Assembly (NCBI GenBank): GCA_030688135.1
Contig: JAUYIW010000067.1
Coordinates: 29,833 to 93,832, forward strand
Length of the DNA stretch: 64,000 nt
From: Candidatus Uhrbacteria bacterium
Lineage (GTDB): Bacteria; Patescibacteriota; Patescibacteriia; UBA9934
Direction: 5' to 3'
Shown: positions 34,146 through 42,930 of the stretch, in pieces
Layout: every line of letters starts with the position of its first letter
Position numbering within the stretch: position 1 is the stretch's first letter
Position numbers and translations under genes: made by a program
Notes under the pieces: model-generated
The model's database searches: none
Told to the model about the DNA's origin: nothing
The model's input: the letters and a program-made list of their open reading frames with translations, nothing else

Positions 34146-34272
34146 TCCCTCGGGTCCTTGTGACCTTTGCCCTTGGCATTGGTCACAAGGACACCTGCCT
34201 GCCTGCCTGCCTGCCGGCTTGATTCCTTCCCGCCGTCAGGCGGGTCGGTACCGCCGAGGAGGCTACCCTCAT

Positions 34273-34314
34273 ACACCCCGCACTGGATTCGTCCACGCGG
34301 GGTGTTTTATTTTA
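34273..34314 (+). terminator. Terminator of cassette C
   Basis: ACACCCCGC and GCGGGGTGT form a perfect 9-bp stem, followed by TTTATTTTAT. Confidence 0.85.
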
Positions 34315-34390
34315 TGTTACAATTCCATTCGGAAAGTAAATGTTTCAGTCACGGCTACAGTTTTGGGCGATTGAACCTACACACACCTTG

Positions 34391-34527
34391 TCAACGCTAG
34401 ATGTTGGACTGTGCGTGCACAAAATACCAACACCTGGGGTTGGTAATGATTAACAACGCTAGATGTTGGACTTTCTCATATGAGCCATATATTAAAGGAT
34501 CCGGCTCTGTCAACGCTAGATGTTGGA
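34391..34527. repeat. Three spaced copies of a 17-bp mini-hairpin
   Basis: CAACGCTAGATGTTGGA occurs at 34392, 34454 and 34511 in one orientation, spaced 62 and 57 bases. Each can fold as CAAC/GTTG. ACCAACACCTGGGGTTGGT lies between the first two. The rest of 34315-34637 holds no gene. Confidence 0.8.
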
Positions 34528-34637
34528 GACTCGTATAATCGAAATGGAACAGACGTTATAATGCAATTGCATTAACACATAACAATCTGGGGGAATTTTT
34601 TTAAAAAAATATCTGAATAGCTACCTCATTAAGACCA

Positions 34638-34673
34638 AATCTAAAAGCCGGCTCACTTGCCGGCTTTTAGATT
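34638..34673. terminator. Terminator of map
   Basis: AATCTAAAAGCCGGC and GCCGGCTTTTAGATT form a perfect 15-bp stem directly beyond the map stop, U-rich in either direction. Confidence 0.85.
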
Positions 34674-34674
34674 G

Positions 34675-35457
34675 TTAAATTTTTATCTCAGGTTGTAGCG
34701 TTAATATCTCCGGTCCGTCTTCGCCGATAACAATCGTTACTTCATAGTGAGCCGCGTCTGATCCGTCAACGGTAGTAATTGTCCAGCCATCTTCCAATGT
34801 TTCAATATCGTCTGATCCGGTTGTAATCATTGGCTCAATAGCCAAACACATTCCAATTTTAATTTCCTGATCTGGGAATTTTTTTGTTCTGTAATTTGGA
34901 ATATGAGGTTTTTCATGCACCTCATGCCCAACGCCATGCCCTACTAAGGCACGCACAATGCCATATTTTTTCAAATCGATTACATCTTCTACCGCCGCAC
35001 CAATATCCGATATCATATTTCCAACTACTGCAGCATCGACGCCCACATAAAGCGCATCACGAGTTAAACGCATAAGTTCAAGCTTTTCTTTAGATACATT
35101 TCCAACCGGAACTGTAACAGCCATATCTACACACATATCTTCGTACCAAAGGCCAATATCTAGACCAACAATGTCTCCCTCTTCCAATGTTATATCTCGG
35201 CCACCAACACCATGAACAATCTCATTATTTCTTGAAATACAAAGAGTTGATGGAAAAGGAGTACCTCCACCACTTCCAAATCCCTTAAATGAAGGCTTAC
35301 CTCCACCCTCTAGAATCGCCTGCTCGGCAATAGAATCAAGTTCACGCATAGTAACGCCAGGCTTTGTAGCATCAACCGCCGCTTGCAATGCACGTGACAG
35401 CAATGCGCCACCTTTGCGCATACTTTCGATTTCTTTAATTGTTTTTATAAGTGCCAT
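34675..35457 (-). CDS. map: Methionine aminopeptidase, type I
   Basis: The 260-residue enzyme removes the N-terminal methionine of new proteins. The pita-bread fold's metal ligands are visible in DIGLWYEDMCVDMAVTV (two Asp), GHGVGHEVHEKPHIPNY (His), AIEPMI (Glu) and the final YEVTIVIGEDGPEILT (Glu). In many bacteria map follows adk and secY, as here, but infA, rpmJ, rpsM, rpsK, rpsD, rpoA and rplQ do not follow it. A terminator closes the run. Confidence 0.96.
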   Translation of the reverse strand: MALIKTIKEIESMRKGGALLSRALQAAVDATKPGVTMRELDSIAEQAILEGGGKPSFKGFGSGGGTPFPSTLCISRNNEIVHGVGGRDITLEEGDIVGLDIGLWYEDMCVDMAVTVPVGNVSKEKLELMRLTRDALYVGVDAAVVGNMISDIGAAVEDVIDLKKYGIVRALVGHGVGHEVHEKPHIPNYRTKKFPDQEIKIGMCLAIEPMITTGSDDIETLEDGWTITTVDGSDAAHYEVTIVIGEDGPEILTLQPEIKI

Positions 35458-35465
35458 ATGATTTT

Positions 35466-35516
35466 GCTAGTTACCTACTGATGTACTAATTTTTACTGAT
35501 ATACAGATCGAGTAGC
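35466..35516. repeat. Single-arm copy of the 'CTACTGATGTAC' palindrome family
   Basis: CTACTGATGTACTAATTTTT, then ACTGATATACAGATCG, in the spacer between adk and map. Confidence 0.5.
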
Positions 35517-36074
35517 TTATTCAGAAAAACTGAGTGCTTCGTTTACTCGTTCAGAGATCTCCTCTATAGTTCCAATGCCATTTATAATCTTCGCAATCCC
35601 CTGCTTTTGATATTCGTCGATAATAGGAGTCGTGTCTTCTTCGTAAATCTCAAGTCTACGAGCAATTTTCTCCGACGTGTCATCAACTCGCTTTTCAATT
35701 TCTGCACGTTTCAAAAGCCGGCGCATAGATTCATCATTAGGCACATCGATTACCAAGAGCGCCGAAGGCTGATCGAACTGCTTGTATACTTCATATTGCG
35801 CACGATTCCTTGGATAGCCATCAAGAATATAACCAATCTGAGCGTCAGGTTGATCTAAACGTTTTTTCAAAACTTGAAGTGCAACATTGTCTGGTACTAA
35901 TTCACCCTGATCAATAGTTCTCTTAATCTCTAACCCTAATTCACTTTGAGATTCAGTTTCATTACGTAAAAGCTGACCCATCGAAAGCGCTGGAATATTT
36001 AATTTTTCCGCTAATATGTTCGCCTGTGTCCCCTTGCCACTACCCTGAGGGCCAAGGATTAGAATTTTGTGCAT
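35517..36074 (-). CDS. adk: Adenylate kinase, short-LID form
   Basis: The 185-residue kinase interconverts ATP, ADP and AMP. It has the P-loop GPQGSGKGTQ at 8-17, the AMP site LDGYPRNRAQ at about 83-92, and R-x-D in KRVDDTSEKIARRL at about 130-143. The LID is short (LKRAEIEKRVDD) and has no zinc cysteines. Long bacterial Adk is about 214 residues. Its upstream 346-bp spacer carries the secY terminator, so adk may have its own promoter. Confidence 0.94.
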   Translation of the reverse strand: MHKILILGPQGSGKGTQANILAEKLNIPALSMGQLLRNETESQSELGLEIKRTIDQGELVPDNVALQVLKKRLDQPDAQIGYILDGYPRNRAQYEVYKQFDQPSALLVIDVPNDESMRRLLKRAEIEKRVDDTSEKIARRLEIYEEDTTPIIDEYQKQGIAKIINGIGTIEEISERVNEALSFSE

Positions 36075-36420
36075 AATTCCGTATGCTAAAGTTTATTATT
36101 TATCGCCTTGATTGCTTGTAGTGCAAAGTTTAATATCTGGCGACGTAGTGTATTGATATTTGATATTTGCCAACACTACTGCAGGTCACGTAGGAACAAT
36201 CCCTTGTGATTGTCAGCTCGCTTATAGTACACCTTAAGGCAGATTTTTCAATAGTATTAAAACGAGCCTCTTCCGGCTCGCTGTTATTGCTAATTGTTCG
36301 TAGATCGACCTGATAACACAATCGATCGTTCGTCTTACGGCTATGCGTTCATTGCTCGCTCTGCTCGCGTTCGTCTATCCGTGACACTCCGTAAATCATC
36401 CGTGACAATCCGTGCCTTAT
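36075..36420. other. 346-bp spacer between secY and adk
   Basis: It holds the terminator at 36257-36280, a GTAGTG...CACTAC inverted repeat near 36145-36180, and TCCGTGACA words (ATCCGTGACACTCCG; ATCCGTGACAATCCG) near 36378-36412. No gene seen. Confidence 0.5.
36257..36280 (-). terminator. Terminator of the ribosomal protein operon after secY
   Basis: Minus strand: CGAGCC, loop, GGCTCG, then TTTTAAT. Confidence 0.7.
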
Positions 36421-37686
36421 CTACATGTCGTATCGCCTCATAGTAACTTGAGACTCAACCTGTTTAACTATATCAATTACAACCGATACAATGATAAGAA
36501 TTGCAGCACCACCAACGATTAAATTAGGACTTCCTGTAACTTCCTGCACAATAAGAGGCAAAACGGCTATTGCGCCAAGGAATGCTGCACCAGTCAAAAG
36601 GATTCGATTCTTAACCCAGTTTAGATACTTTGCTGTTTGTGCACCAGGTCGAATACCAGGAATGAAACCACCCTGCTTCTGCAAATTCTCAGCAACATTT
36701 TCTGGTTTAAAAATCACGCCCGCGTAGAAGAAAGTAAAGACAAAGACAAGTGTGAAATACAAGATTGCGTAAAACGCACTATTCCCAAATGCCTGCAACA
36801 CAAATTCCGCTACACTGCGAATGAATTCAGTTCTGGCGTTCACAAAAAACTGTGCGACAAGTGGAGGAAATACAACAACAGAAATCGCAAAGATAATAGG
36901 AATCATTCCTCCCATATTAACTCGAATCGGTAAATGCGAAGTTACTTTAGTGCTAGTGACTCCCTGCACTCCACGTGCATACTGTACTGGAATATTACGC
37001 TGTCCTTCGTTTACCACTACCACCGTAACCACGGTTACAATTGAAAGTATAACGAACAATACAATGTTAAAAAGGTCTGCCGATGTGTATGTGGCCAATG
37101 TTCTTTGTATAAAGCTAGGAAAACCAGAAACAATGCCCGCAAGAATTAAAATAGAAATACCGTTCCCAACATTACGCTCGGTAATAAGTTCACCAAGCCA
37201 CATTAAGAAAATTGTTCCAGCAGCCATTGATATGAGCGCAGTTATCATTGTAAAACCGCTTACATCGAAGCCTCCAATCGCTCCTGCCTGTTGGCCAAAC
37301 AATTTAATAAGTCCAAATCCCTGCACAAATGCAAGCGGAGCAGTAGCATAACGAGTCCATTTGTTAATTTTTTGTCTTCCCTGCTCTTCTTTTTGCAATT
37401 CTTCAAACTGCGGGAATATCATTCCAAGAAGCTGAAAAATAATCGAGCTAGTAATGTACGGTGCAACGCCAAGTGCAACAATAGAAAAATTCTCAAGCGT
37501 ACCACCTGAGAAAACATTCAAGAGTCCGAGAAATTGGTTTGAACCGAGCATTGAAGAGATTCCAGATGCGTCAATTCCAGGTACGGTAATATGAGCTGCA
37601 ACACGGAAAATCGTAAGGGTAAACAAAATGAAAAGCAAACTATTACGAAGCTCCTTTACTTTAAATATCCGCTTTAGCATCTCCAT
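36421..37686 (-). CDS. secY: Preprotein translocase subunit SecY
   Basis: The 421-residue channel protein has ten predicted membrane helices. Family marks are FRVAAHITVPGID near the start, IFSGGTLENFSIVALGVAPYI at about 58-78 (helix 2a/plug), the cytoplasmic loop GQRNIPVQYARGVQG at about 228-242, and FKPENVAENLQKQGGFIPGIRPG at about 325-347. It lies 12 bp after rplO, as in the classical spc operon. The MEMLKR start may be MLKR two codons later. Confidence 0.96.
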   Translation of the reverse strand: MEMLKRIFKVKELRNSLLFILFTLTIFRVAAHITVPGIDASGISSMLGSNQFLGLLNVFSGGTLENFSIVALGVAPYITSSIIFQLLGMIFPQFEELQKEEQGRQKINKWTRYATAPLAFVQGFGLIKLFGQQAGAIGGFDVSGFTMITALISMAAGTIFLMWLGELITERNVGNGISILILAGIVSGFPSFIQRTLATYTSADLFNIVLFVILSIVTVVTVVVVNEGQRNIPVQYARGVQGVTSTKVTSHLPIRVNMGGMIPIIFAISVVVFPPLVAQFFVNARTEFIRSVAEFVLQAFGNSAFYAILYFTLVFVFTFFYAGVIFKPENVAENLQKQGGFIPGIRPGAQTAKYLNWVKNRILLTGAAFLGAIAVLPLIVQEVTGSPNLIVGGAAILIIVSVVIDIVKQVESQVTMRRYDM

Positions 37687-37698
37687 AATTTGAATATC

Positions 37699-38136
37699 CT
37701 ATTTTGCTGAAACATTACCTCCAGCGGCTGTAATTTTTTCTACAGCTGATTTTGAAACCTTACAACCCTTAACTTTAACTGCAATTCTTATTTCACCGTC
37801 TCCTAAAATCTTTACTCCATCCTTTTTTGATGCAATTAACTTTTTATCCAATAGTGTCTGTGGGCTTACTACATCATCCTTCTTAAATGCAGAATCAATA
37901 CCTCCAAGGTTAACTACCGCTGGCTTGCCTGCTTGAGATTGAAACCCTCGCACCTTAGGAGTCGCAAGCATAAGCGAACGAAGCCCAAGACGCTTTAAAC
38001 CGCCAACACCTGAACGAGACTTTTGTCCCTTATGTCCACGACCAGAAGTCTTACCACCAGTAAAACCACGCCCAAGGCGTTTCTTAGACTTCTTAGAACC
38101 TTCTGATGGTTTTAAATTATTTAGTGTTAATGGCAT
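37699..38136 (-). CDS. rplO: Ribosomal protein L15 (uL15)
   Basis: The 145-residue protein starts MPLTLNNLKPSEGSKKSKKR with the Gly/Arg/Lys-rich internal tail GGKTSGRGHKGQKSRSG at about 26-42 that threads into 23S rRNA. It has the C-terminal globular domain with IRIAVKVKGCKVSKSAVEKI. Only 38 bp separate it from rpsE. In most bacteria rpmD (uL30) lies between them, and no frame for it exists here. Confidence 0.96.
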   Translation of the reverse strand: MPLTLNNLKPSEGSKKSKKRLGRGFTGGKTSGRGHKGQKSRSGVGGLKRLGLRSLMLATPKVRGFQSQAGKPAVVNLGGIDSAFKKDDVVSPQTLLDKKLIASKKDGVKILGDGEIRIAVKVKGCKVSKSAVEKITAAGGNVSAK

Positions 38137-38174
38137 ATATTTATATTATCAATCTTTACAGTAAAACCATCAAC

Positions 38175-38756
38175 TTATTTATGATCGCTTACTGCGACTT
38201 CTTCCACAGCTTTTATGCTAACTGTCTTCACTTTTTTCGCACCCTCCTCACCCTTCAAAGATCGCAACGCCACAAAAGTCGCTTTAGCATTATTTATTTT
38301 GCTGTCTGATCCTAAAATCTTTGAAACAGCATTTGGAACGCCAGCAAATTCAAGTACCATTCGCACAGCTCCGCCAGACTTTAGTCCTGTACCTTCCGGA
38401 GCTGGTTTCAGCATTATCTCAGCTGCACCAAACTTACTAAGTATAGCATGTGGAATAGTTCCGTTAATAAGTGGAACGGTTACAAGATTTTTCTTTGCCT
38501 GTTTAAAAGCCTTTTCTACAGAGGCTGCAACGTCTGCTCCTTTCGCAATACCCATTCCAACTCTACCTTTACGATCACCAATAATAAGACATGTTCGGAA
38601 TCGCATGCGCTTTCCGCCTTTTGTGACACGCGTAACGCGAGCAAGCTCAAGAATACGTTGCTCAAATTCACGCTCTTCACGCTGTTTACCGCGGCGTCGA
38701 GGTCTTGCATTCTTTATGCTACCGCGTTTCTTTTTATCAGTGTTCTCTTCAAACAT
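38175..38756 (-). CDS. rpsE: Ribosomal protein S5 (uS5)
   Basis: The 193-residue protein starts at MFEENTDKKKRG. The upstream TTG is less likely. It has a basic N-terminal extension of about 30 residues, then the S5 RNA-binding domain (ELARVTRVTKGGKRMRFRT at about 38-56; GMGIAKGADVAASVEKAF) and the C-terminal domain (GAAEIMLKPAPEGTGLKSGG). It contributes to mRNA unwinding and decoding accuracy in the 30S subunit. Confidence 0.95.
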   Translation of the reverse strand: MFEENTDKKKRGSIKNARPRRRGKQREEREFEQRILELARVTRVTKGGKRMRFRTCLIIGDRKGRVGMGIAKGADVAASVEKAFKQAKKNLVTVPLINGTIPHAILSKFGAAEIMLKPAPEGTGLKSGGAVRMVLEFAGVPNAVSKILGSDSKINNAKATFVALRSLKGEEGAKKVKTVSIKAVEEVAVSDHK

Positions 38757-38765
38757 ACAAATCAA

Positions 38766-39128
38766 TTAAAACTTCAAACCTCCCTCACGTGCTGCGTCTG
38801 CTAATGCTTTAACGCTGCCATGATACTTATAAGGACCTCTGTCAAAAACTACTGATTCGATACCAGCTGATACGGCTGCCTTTGCAACTTCTGCCCCAAC
38901 TAGTGCTGCTACTTCTACCGGCTTCTTGCCATCTACCTTAAGCTTAATGTCTGAAGCTGAAGCAAGAGTTTTTCCAGCAGCGTCATCTATAACCTGAACT
39001 GAAATATGCTTAAGAGATTTAGAAACCGAAAGACGTGGGCGCTCTGCAGTGCCTCGAATCTTAGCACGCGTTCGTCTTGCACGAAGCGTAGTTGTCTTTC
39101 TCTTTTTTTGTAATTTTTTTGCTTCCAT
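38766..39128 (-). CDS. rplR: Ribosomal protein L18 (uL18)
   Basis: The 120-residue 5S rRNA-binding protein has a basic N-terminus ([20 protein letters not shown]), the core [20 protein letters not shown], and the end [19 protein letters not shown]. It is close to the usual 117-120 residues. Confidence 0.96.
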   Translation of the reverse strand: MEAKKLQKKRKTTTLRARRTRAKIRGTAERPRLSVSKSLKHISVQVIDDAAGKTLASASDIKLKVDGKKPVEVAALVGAEVAKAAVSAGIESVVFDRGPYKYHGSVKALADAAREGGLKF

Positions 39129-39133
39129 ACTTT

Positions 39134-39682
39134 TTAATCAGACTTAGCGGCCTTACCCACCTTGCGGCGAACCACTTCGTCAGTATAGCGGAATCCTTTA
39201 CCCTTATAAGGTTCAGGTTTTTTTAGTCCTCGGATTTCTGCAGCGACATGACCAACTAATGCAGTGTCTACTCCACTAATAGTAATAACGTTGCCTTCGA
39301 CACTGGCGTTAATGCCATCAGGAATCTTAAACTCAACCTCGTGTGAAAATCCTAGCTTCATAACAAGCTTTGAGCCCTGCAAGTTCATTCGAAAACCAAC
39401 TCCATTTAGCTCCAATGCTTTTGACCAGCCCTCCGTAACACCATGAATCATATTCGCTAAAAGTGCACGCATAGTCCCCCACATGGCAGCGTCTCCCTTA
39501 GGATCTTTAACGGTCACCTCTAGGAGATCTCCATTTTCACCGGTTTTCTTTTCAACCGTTGCACACTCATGCAGGACGAGTTCCAACTCGCCCTTAGGTC
39601 CCTTAACTTTTACAGTCTGGCCGTTAATTTCTACAGCAACACCGCTTGGGACTAATATGGATTTTTTTCCTATTCGTGACAT
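39134..39682 (-). CDS. rplF: Ribosomal protein L6 (uL6)
   Basis: The 182-residue protein has two L6 repeats. It starts [20 protein letters not shown], carries [13 protein letters not shown] at about 27-39, and the C-terminal signature [20 protein letters not shown] at about 150-169 near the sarcin-ricin loop. rplR follows after 5 bp. Confidence 0.96.
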   Translation of the reverse strand: MSRIGKKSILVPSGVAVEINGQTVKVKGPKGELELVLHECATVEKKTGENGDLLEVTVKDPKGDAAMWGTMRALLANMIHGVTEGWSKALELNGVGFRMNLQGSKLVMKLGFSHEVEFKIPDGINASVEGNVITISGVDTALVGHVAAEIRGLKKPEPYKGKGFRYTDEVVRRKVGKAAKSD

Positions 39683-39827
39683 ATTATGTTAGATATTTGC
39701 TGCCTAGAAATTAGAGAATAGTTAATGTTGTGCTCAGAATTCTGTTTGAAAATAACACGCTTTTGCTACTTTCAGTTTCTACTATTTGTAACTAATCTCC
39801 ATTCTCCAGACAGCTTCTTTCAATTCT
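39683..39827. repeat. Imperfect inverted repeat between rpsH and rplF
   Basis: GCTGCCTAGAAATTAGAGAA on one side faces TAATCTCCATTCTCCAGACAGC on the other, similar in style to the spacer at 40230-40328 (words AAATTAGAGA, ACAGCT). Confidence 0.5.
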
Positions 39828-40220
39828 TTAGAACACCTCGCAAATTACTTCACCACCCAGTCTTCGCTTCCTTGCGGCCACGTTTGTCATTAGACCGTTT
39901 GGAGTTGAAACAATAGTTAATCCAAATCCTGATCTTATAGTTCTCAAGTCGTCTGCGCTTGAATAAATTCTAGATCCGGGCTTACTGATTCTACGAACAG
40001 ATGTAATCGCAGGCTCCTTACTTCTTGAATACTTCAAATGAATCCGAAGTGTCGGCTTTATAGCATTCTCTAGCTTCTCGGCCCTACTAACATAACCTTC
40101 TTGCTCTAAAATTTTCGCAATAGCGAACTTCATCTTAGAAAAAGGCATATCAGCAACACCCTTCCGAATAACGGAAGCATTGCGAATGCGAGTTAACATG
40201 TCTGAAATTGGATCTGTCAT
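39828..40220 (-). CDS. rpsH: Ribosomal protein S8 (uS8)
   Basis: The 130-residue protein starts MTDPISDMLTRIRNA. Three in-frame ATGs lie within the first four codons, and I took the last. The N-domain has FSKMKFAIAKILEQEGYVSR, and the C-domain ends SRIYSSADDLRTIRSGFGLT, then IVSTPNGLMT, the conserved rRNA-binding motif. It nucleates the central 16S domain and in model bacteria also represses the spc operon. Confidence 0.95.
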   Translation of the reverse strand: MTDPISDMLTRIRNASVIRKGVADMPFSKMKFAIAKILEQEGYVSRAEKLENAIKPTLRIHLKYSRSKEPAITSVRRISKPGSRIYSSADDLRTIRSGFGLTIVSTPNGLMTNVAARKRRLGGEVICEVF

Positions 40221-40229
40221 CATATGCAT

Positions 40230-40328
40230 TAGAGATCGGCTGTTTGAAAATTGGAAATTAGTAATGAGAAACTATCTTCAGCGATCTATTACTACTCTCT
40301 AATTTCCAAACAGCTCTTTTCTACATTT
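40230..40328. repeat. Inverted repeat between rpsN and rpsH
   Basis: GGCTGTTTGAAAATTGGAAA on the left and CTAATTTCCAAACAGCTC on the right are near complements, making a hairpin of about 25 bp with a loop of about 35. Confidence 0.65.
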
Positions 40329-40514
40329 TTACCAGCTTGCTTTTTTTATTCCGGGGATCTCACCCTTATTTGCTAATTCACGGAAACAAATACGGCACAG
40401 CCCAAACGCGCGCATAAAGAATCTGTTACGTCCGCAGTTCCAACATCTATTCACCTTGCGGCTCATAAACTTTGGCTGCTTTTTTGACTTTGCAATTTGG
40501 TTCTTTGTTGCCAT
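40329..40514 (-). CDS. rpsN: Ribosomal protein S14, zinc-binding type (uS14)
   Basis: The 61-residue short form has two C-x-x-C knuckles (Cys24/27 in CWNCGR, Cys40/43 in CRICFR) and ends [11 protein letters not shown]. The longer 101-residue zinc-free paralogue used under zinc limitation is not in the window. It starts one base after the rplE frame begins upstream. Confidence 0.96.
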   Translation of the reverse strand: MATKNQIAKSKKQPKFMSRKVNRCWNCGRNRFFMRAFGLCRICFRELANKGEIPGIKKASW

Positions 40515-40515
40515 A

Positions 40516-41061
40516 CTATTTCTCGTTTTTCTTAAATGGGAACTTTAGCGACTTAAACAGCGCCAAGCCTTCTTCCTTATTCTCTGCTGATGTCGTAATA
40601 GTTACTTGAAGGCCGTGAATCTTTTCGATTGCATCAACACTAATTTCTGGAAATGCAATATGCTCACGGAACCCGTAATTAAAGTTTCCTGCTGAATCAA
40701 TCGCTGTTTCAGGGATTCCTCTAAAGTCACGAATTCGAGGGAAAACTACATTCACAAGCTTGCTAACAAAATCCCACATACGCTCACCTCGAAGCGTAAC
40801 CATGGCTCCAACAACAAGTCCCTCACGAACTTTAAAGCCAGCAATAGACTGTCGGGCTTTAGTTTCAACAGGCTTTTGTCCAGAAATACGCCCTAAAGTG
40901 TCTAGGATTGTTTCAATGAACTTTGGATCTTTCTTGCTACTTAGCCTGCTGTTTATCGTAACCTTGGTTATAGTTGGAGTATTCAAAAGACTCTTACGGC
41001 CAAGCTCTTCTTTAAGCGCCGGTGCAATACTTGTTTGAAATTGTTTTTTCAATTCGCTCAT
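40516..41061 (-). CDS. rplE: Ribosomal protein L5 (uL5)
   Basis: The 181-residue 5S rRNA-binding protein has [17 protein letters not shown] near 28-44, [21 protein letters not shown] at about 57-77, and the P-site loop region [20 protein letters not shown] at about 110-129. It ends in a lysine-rich tail. Confidence 0.96.
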   Translation of the reverse strand: MSELKKQFQTSIAPALKEELGRKSLLNTPTITKVTINSRLSSKKDPKFIETILDTLGRISGQKPVETKARQSIAGFKVREGLVVGAMVTLRGERMWDFVSKLVNVVFPRIRDFRGIPETAIDSAGNFNYGFREHIAFPEISVDAIEKIHGLQVTITTSAENKEEGLALFKSLKFPFKKNEK

Positions 41062-41062
41062 A

Positions 41063-41380
41063 CTATTCTAAATCTTCAAGACCTTTTTTAGTCTTAAGTA
41101 TTCTAACTTTTGTCTTTTTTGAATCGCGCTCAATAAACTTATAAGCAACACGACCTTCGCCAGCCTTTCCAATAACTCGTACATTTGAAGCGTCTATTGG
41201 TGCAAAGTAATCAATACGTTGTCCAGCTGTGTTACCTCGTCGTTTTAGATGTTTTACAGCCTTATTGATTTCTTCAATAACAACTTTATTGAGATTTGGA
41301 AAAACCTGCAGGACCTTTCCGGTCTTGCCTTTATCTTTACCTGCGGTAACTCTTACATTGTCGCCAGTTTTAATCTTCAT
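41063..41380 (-). CDS. rplX: Ribosomal protein L24 (uL24)
   Basis: The 105-residue assembly initiator for the 50S subunit has the KOW motif KIKTGDNVRVTAGKDKGKTG at 2-21, then VLQVFPNLNKVVIEEIN and HLKRRGNT. The end KKTKVRILKTKKGLEDLE is lysine-rich. It is close to typical length. Confidence 0.95.
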   Translation of the reverse strand: MKIKTGDNVRVTAGKDKGKTGKVLQVFPNLNKVVIEEINKAVKHLKRRGNTAGQRIDYFAPIDASNVRVIGKAGEGRVAYKFIERDSKKTKVRILKTKKGLEDLE

Positions 41381-41389
41381 ATTATATTA

Positions 41390-41491
41390 CCAGGTTCCTA
41401 CTGATGTACTGATAGCTACAGATTTACTAATTGGATTTAGCCGCTTGTCGATCTGTATATCTGTAATAATCTGTACATTAGTAGGGTCCTT
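41390..41491. repeat. Palindromic element between rplN and rplX
   Basis: The left arm CCAGGTTCCTACTGATGTAC and the right arm GTACATTAGTAGGGTCCTTG pair imperfectly over about 40 bases. The interior has CTACAGAT and ATCTGTATATCTGTA. It fills the gap between the genes. Confidence 0.75.
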
Positions 41492-41503
41492 GTTTTTCGC
41501 ATG

Positions 41504-41875
41504 TTATAGCACCTCTGGTGCAAGAGAGATAATTTTAGTATATCCTAGGCCTCGTAATTCTCGTGCAACTGGGCCGAAGATTCGAGTTCCCTTCATGTCT
41601 TTGTTGCCCTTGTCGATAATTACTGCCGCATTTTCTCCAAATCTTATGTAAGAGCCGTCTGGTCTTCGGATTTCTTTTTTTGTACGTACGAGAACTGCAT
41701 GCACGATGTCACTCTTCTTAACATTACTGTGCGGAACAGCCTCTTTTACCACAGCTGTAACAACATCCCCAAGACAAGCATAACGCTTCTTATACCCACC
41801 GAGTACCCTAATAACCATAAGCCTCTTGGCTCCAGTATTATCCGCTACGTTTATCATTGATAGATGCTGTAACAT
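41504..41875 (-). CDS. rplN: Ribosomal protein L14 (uL14)
   Basis: The 123-residue protein has [20 protein letters not shown] at 7-26, then [20 protein letters not shown] and the signature [19 protein letters not shown], ending [23 protein letters not shown]. Canonical length for the family. Confidence 0.97.
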   Translation of the reverse strand: MLQHLSMINVADNTGAKRLMVIRVLGGYKKRYACLGDVVTAVVKEAVPHSNVKKSDIVHAVLVRTKKEIRRPDGSYIRFGENAAVIIDKGNKDMKGTRIFGPVARELRGLGYTKIISLAPEVL

Positions 41876-41883
41876 ATTTTATA

Positions 41884-42141
41884 TTAGTTCTCGATCTGTA
41901 CTATCCTCCAGTGCTTATCTTTAGAAATTGGACGCGTTTCTTCAATAGTAACCTTATCGCCTATCTTTGCAGAATTCAGAGAATCATGCGCTTTAAACTT
42001 TTGACTTACAGTATAGCGCTTATTATATTTTGGATGAACCATAGCTCGCTGAACTCGAACAACGACGGTTTTGTCCATCTTATCTGATACTACCGTACCA
42101 ATCAGGCGTCGGCGTTTTACATTGTTATTCTCTTCAGTCAT
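41884..42141 (-). CDS. rpsQ: Ribosomal protein S17 (uS17)
   Basis: The 85-residue OB-fold protein starts [21 protein letters not shown] took the ATG at 42141 rather than an upstream TTG, which would overlap rpmC. It has [20 protein letters not shown] and [21 protein letters not shown], both family motifs. Confidence 0.95.
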   Translation of the reverse strand: MTEENNNVKRRRLIGTVVSDKMDKTVVVRVQRAMVHPKYNKRYTVSQKFKAHDSLNSAKIGDKVTIEETRPISKDKHWRIVQIEN

Positions 42142-42148
42142 ACGATAA

Positions 42149-42358
42149 TTAGTTTTCAATCACTTTATCAGAGCCTTCTAACTGGCTAATCCTAGTCTCT
42201 ATCCGTGCAATTAGCTTCTTTTTCTTCCTTACACTCCTCACATCCTTTAACTGATTCACAGAAAGTTTCAACCTTAATTCATGCAAGCTTGAACGCTCTT
42301 CGCTAAGAATCTTCTTGAGCTCATTTGCGCTCTTTTTTTCAAGTTCTTTCCATTCCAT
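42149..42358 (-). CDS. rpmC: Ribosomal protein L29 (uL29)
   Basis: A 69-residue two-helix protein: [20 protein letters not shown], then [20 protein letters not shown] with the conserved VRxxKKxIARI segment. It sits at the peptide exit tunnel next to L23. The 137-bp spacer to rplP is longer than usual. Confidence 0.94.
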   Translation of the reverse strand: MEWKELEKKSANELKKILSEERSSLHELRLKLSVNQLKDVRSVRKKKKLIARIETRISQLEGSDKVIEN

Positions 42359-42495
42359 ACCCGGTTGAACAACTTTGAATTAGTGTATGATATTAAGCTT
42401 TTTTTAGTAATTGGTCAAGTACCGAGCATTTCGCTCTATACCATTTTGCAATGACAACCTATGAAAAGGCTTTCCAAGGTCGTACTGCTGGCATA

Positions 42496-42909
42496 CTACT
42501 GTCTGATGACAAACTTAGTTTTGGTTGGTAGCTTATGCGCAGCAAGTCTAAACGCCTCGCGAGCCAAATCTTCCGTAACTCCATCCATTTCAAACATTAC
42601 TGTACCAGCTCTCACAGGTGTCATGTAGTAATCGACTCCTCCCTTACCTTTACCCATCGGAGCTTCAGCACCATGACTAGTGATTGGATGATCTGGGAAA
42701 ATACGAATCCATATCTTACCGCCGCGCTTCACATGCCTTGTCATTGCGCGACGAGCTGCCTCGATTTGACGTGCGGTTACCCACGACTCTGTTATAGCCT
42801 TCAAGCCAAAGCTTCCGAAAGCAACTTCGGTCTTTTGCGAAGCCACACGATCGCCTTTTGTGCGTCGCTTGTGCAACTTGCGGTATTTCATTTTCTTAGG
42901 CATCAACAT
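42496..42909 (-). CDS. rplP: Ribosomal protein L16 (uL16)
   Basis: The 137-residue protein starts [20 protein letters not shown] and carries [20 protein letters not shown] at about 32-51, [20 protein letters not shown] and [18 protein letters not shown]. It organises the aminoacyl-tRNA site of the 50S subunit. Confidence 0.97.
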   Translation of the reverse strand: MLMPKKMKYRKLHKRRTKGDRVASQKTEVAFGSFGLKAITESWVTARQIEAARRAMTRHVKRGGKIWIRIFPDHPITSHGAEAPMGKGKGGVDYYMTPVRAGTVMFEMDGVTEDLAREAFRLAAHKLPTKTKFVIRQ

Positions 42910-42930
42910 ATGATCTTTTTCAAGTCGTGT

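Noticed and set aside
34391..34527. CRISPR array
   Set aside because: Only three 17-bp repeats, with unequal spacers of 45 and 40 bp and no cas genes.
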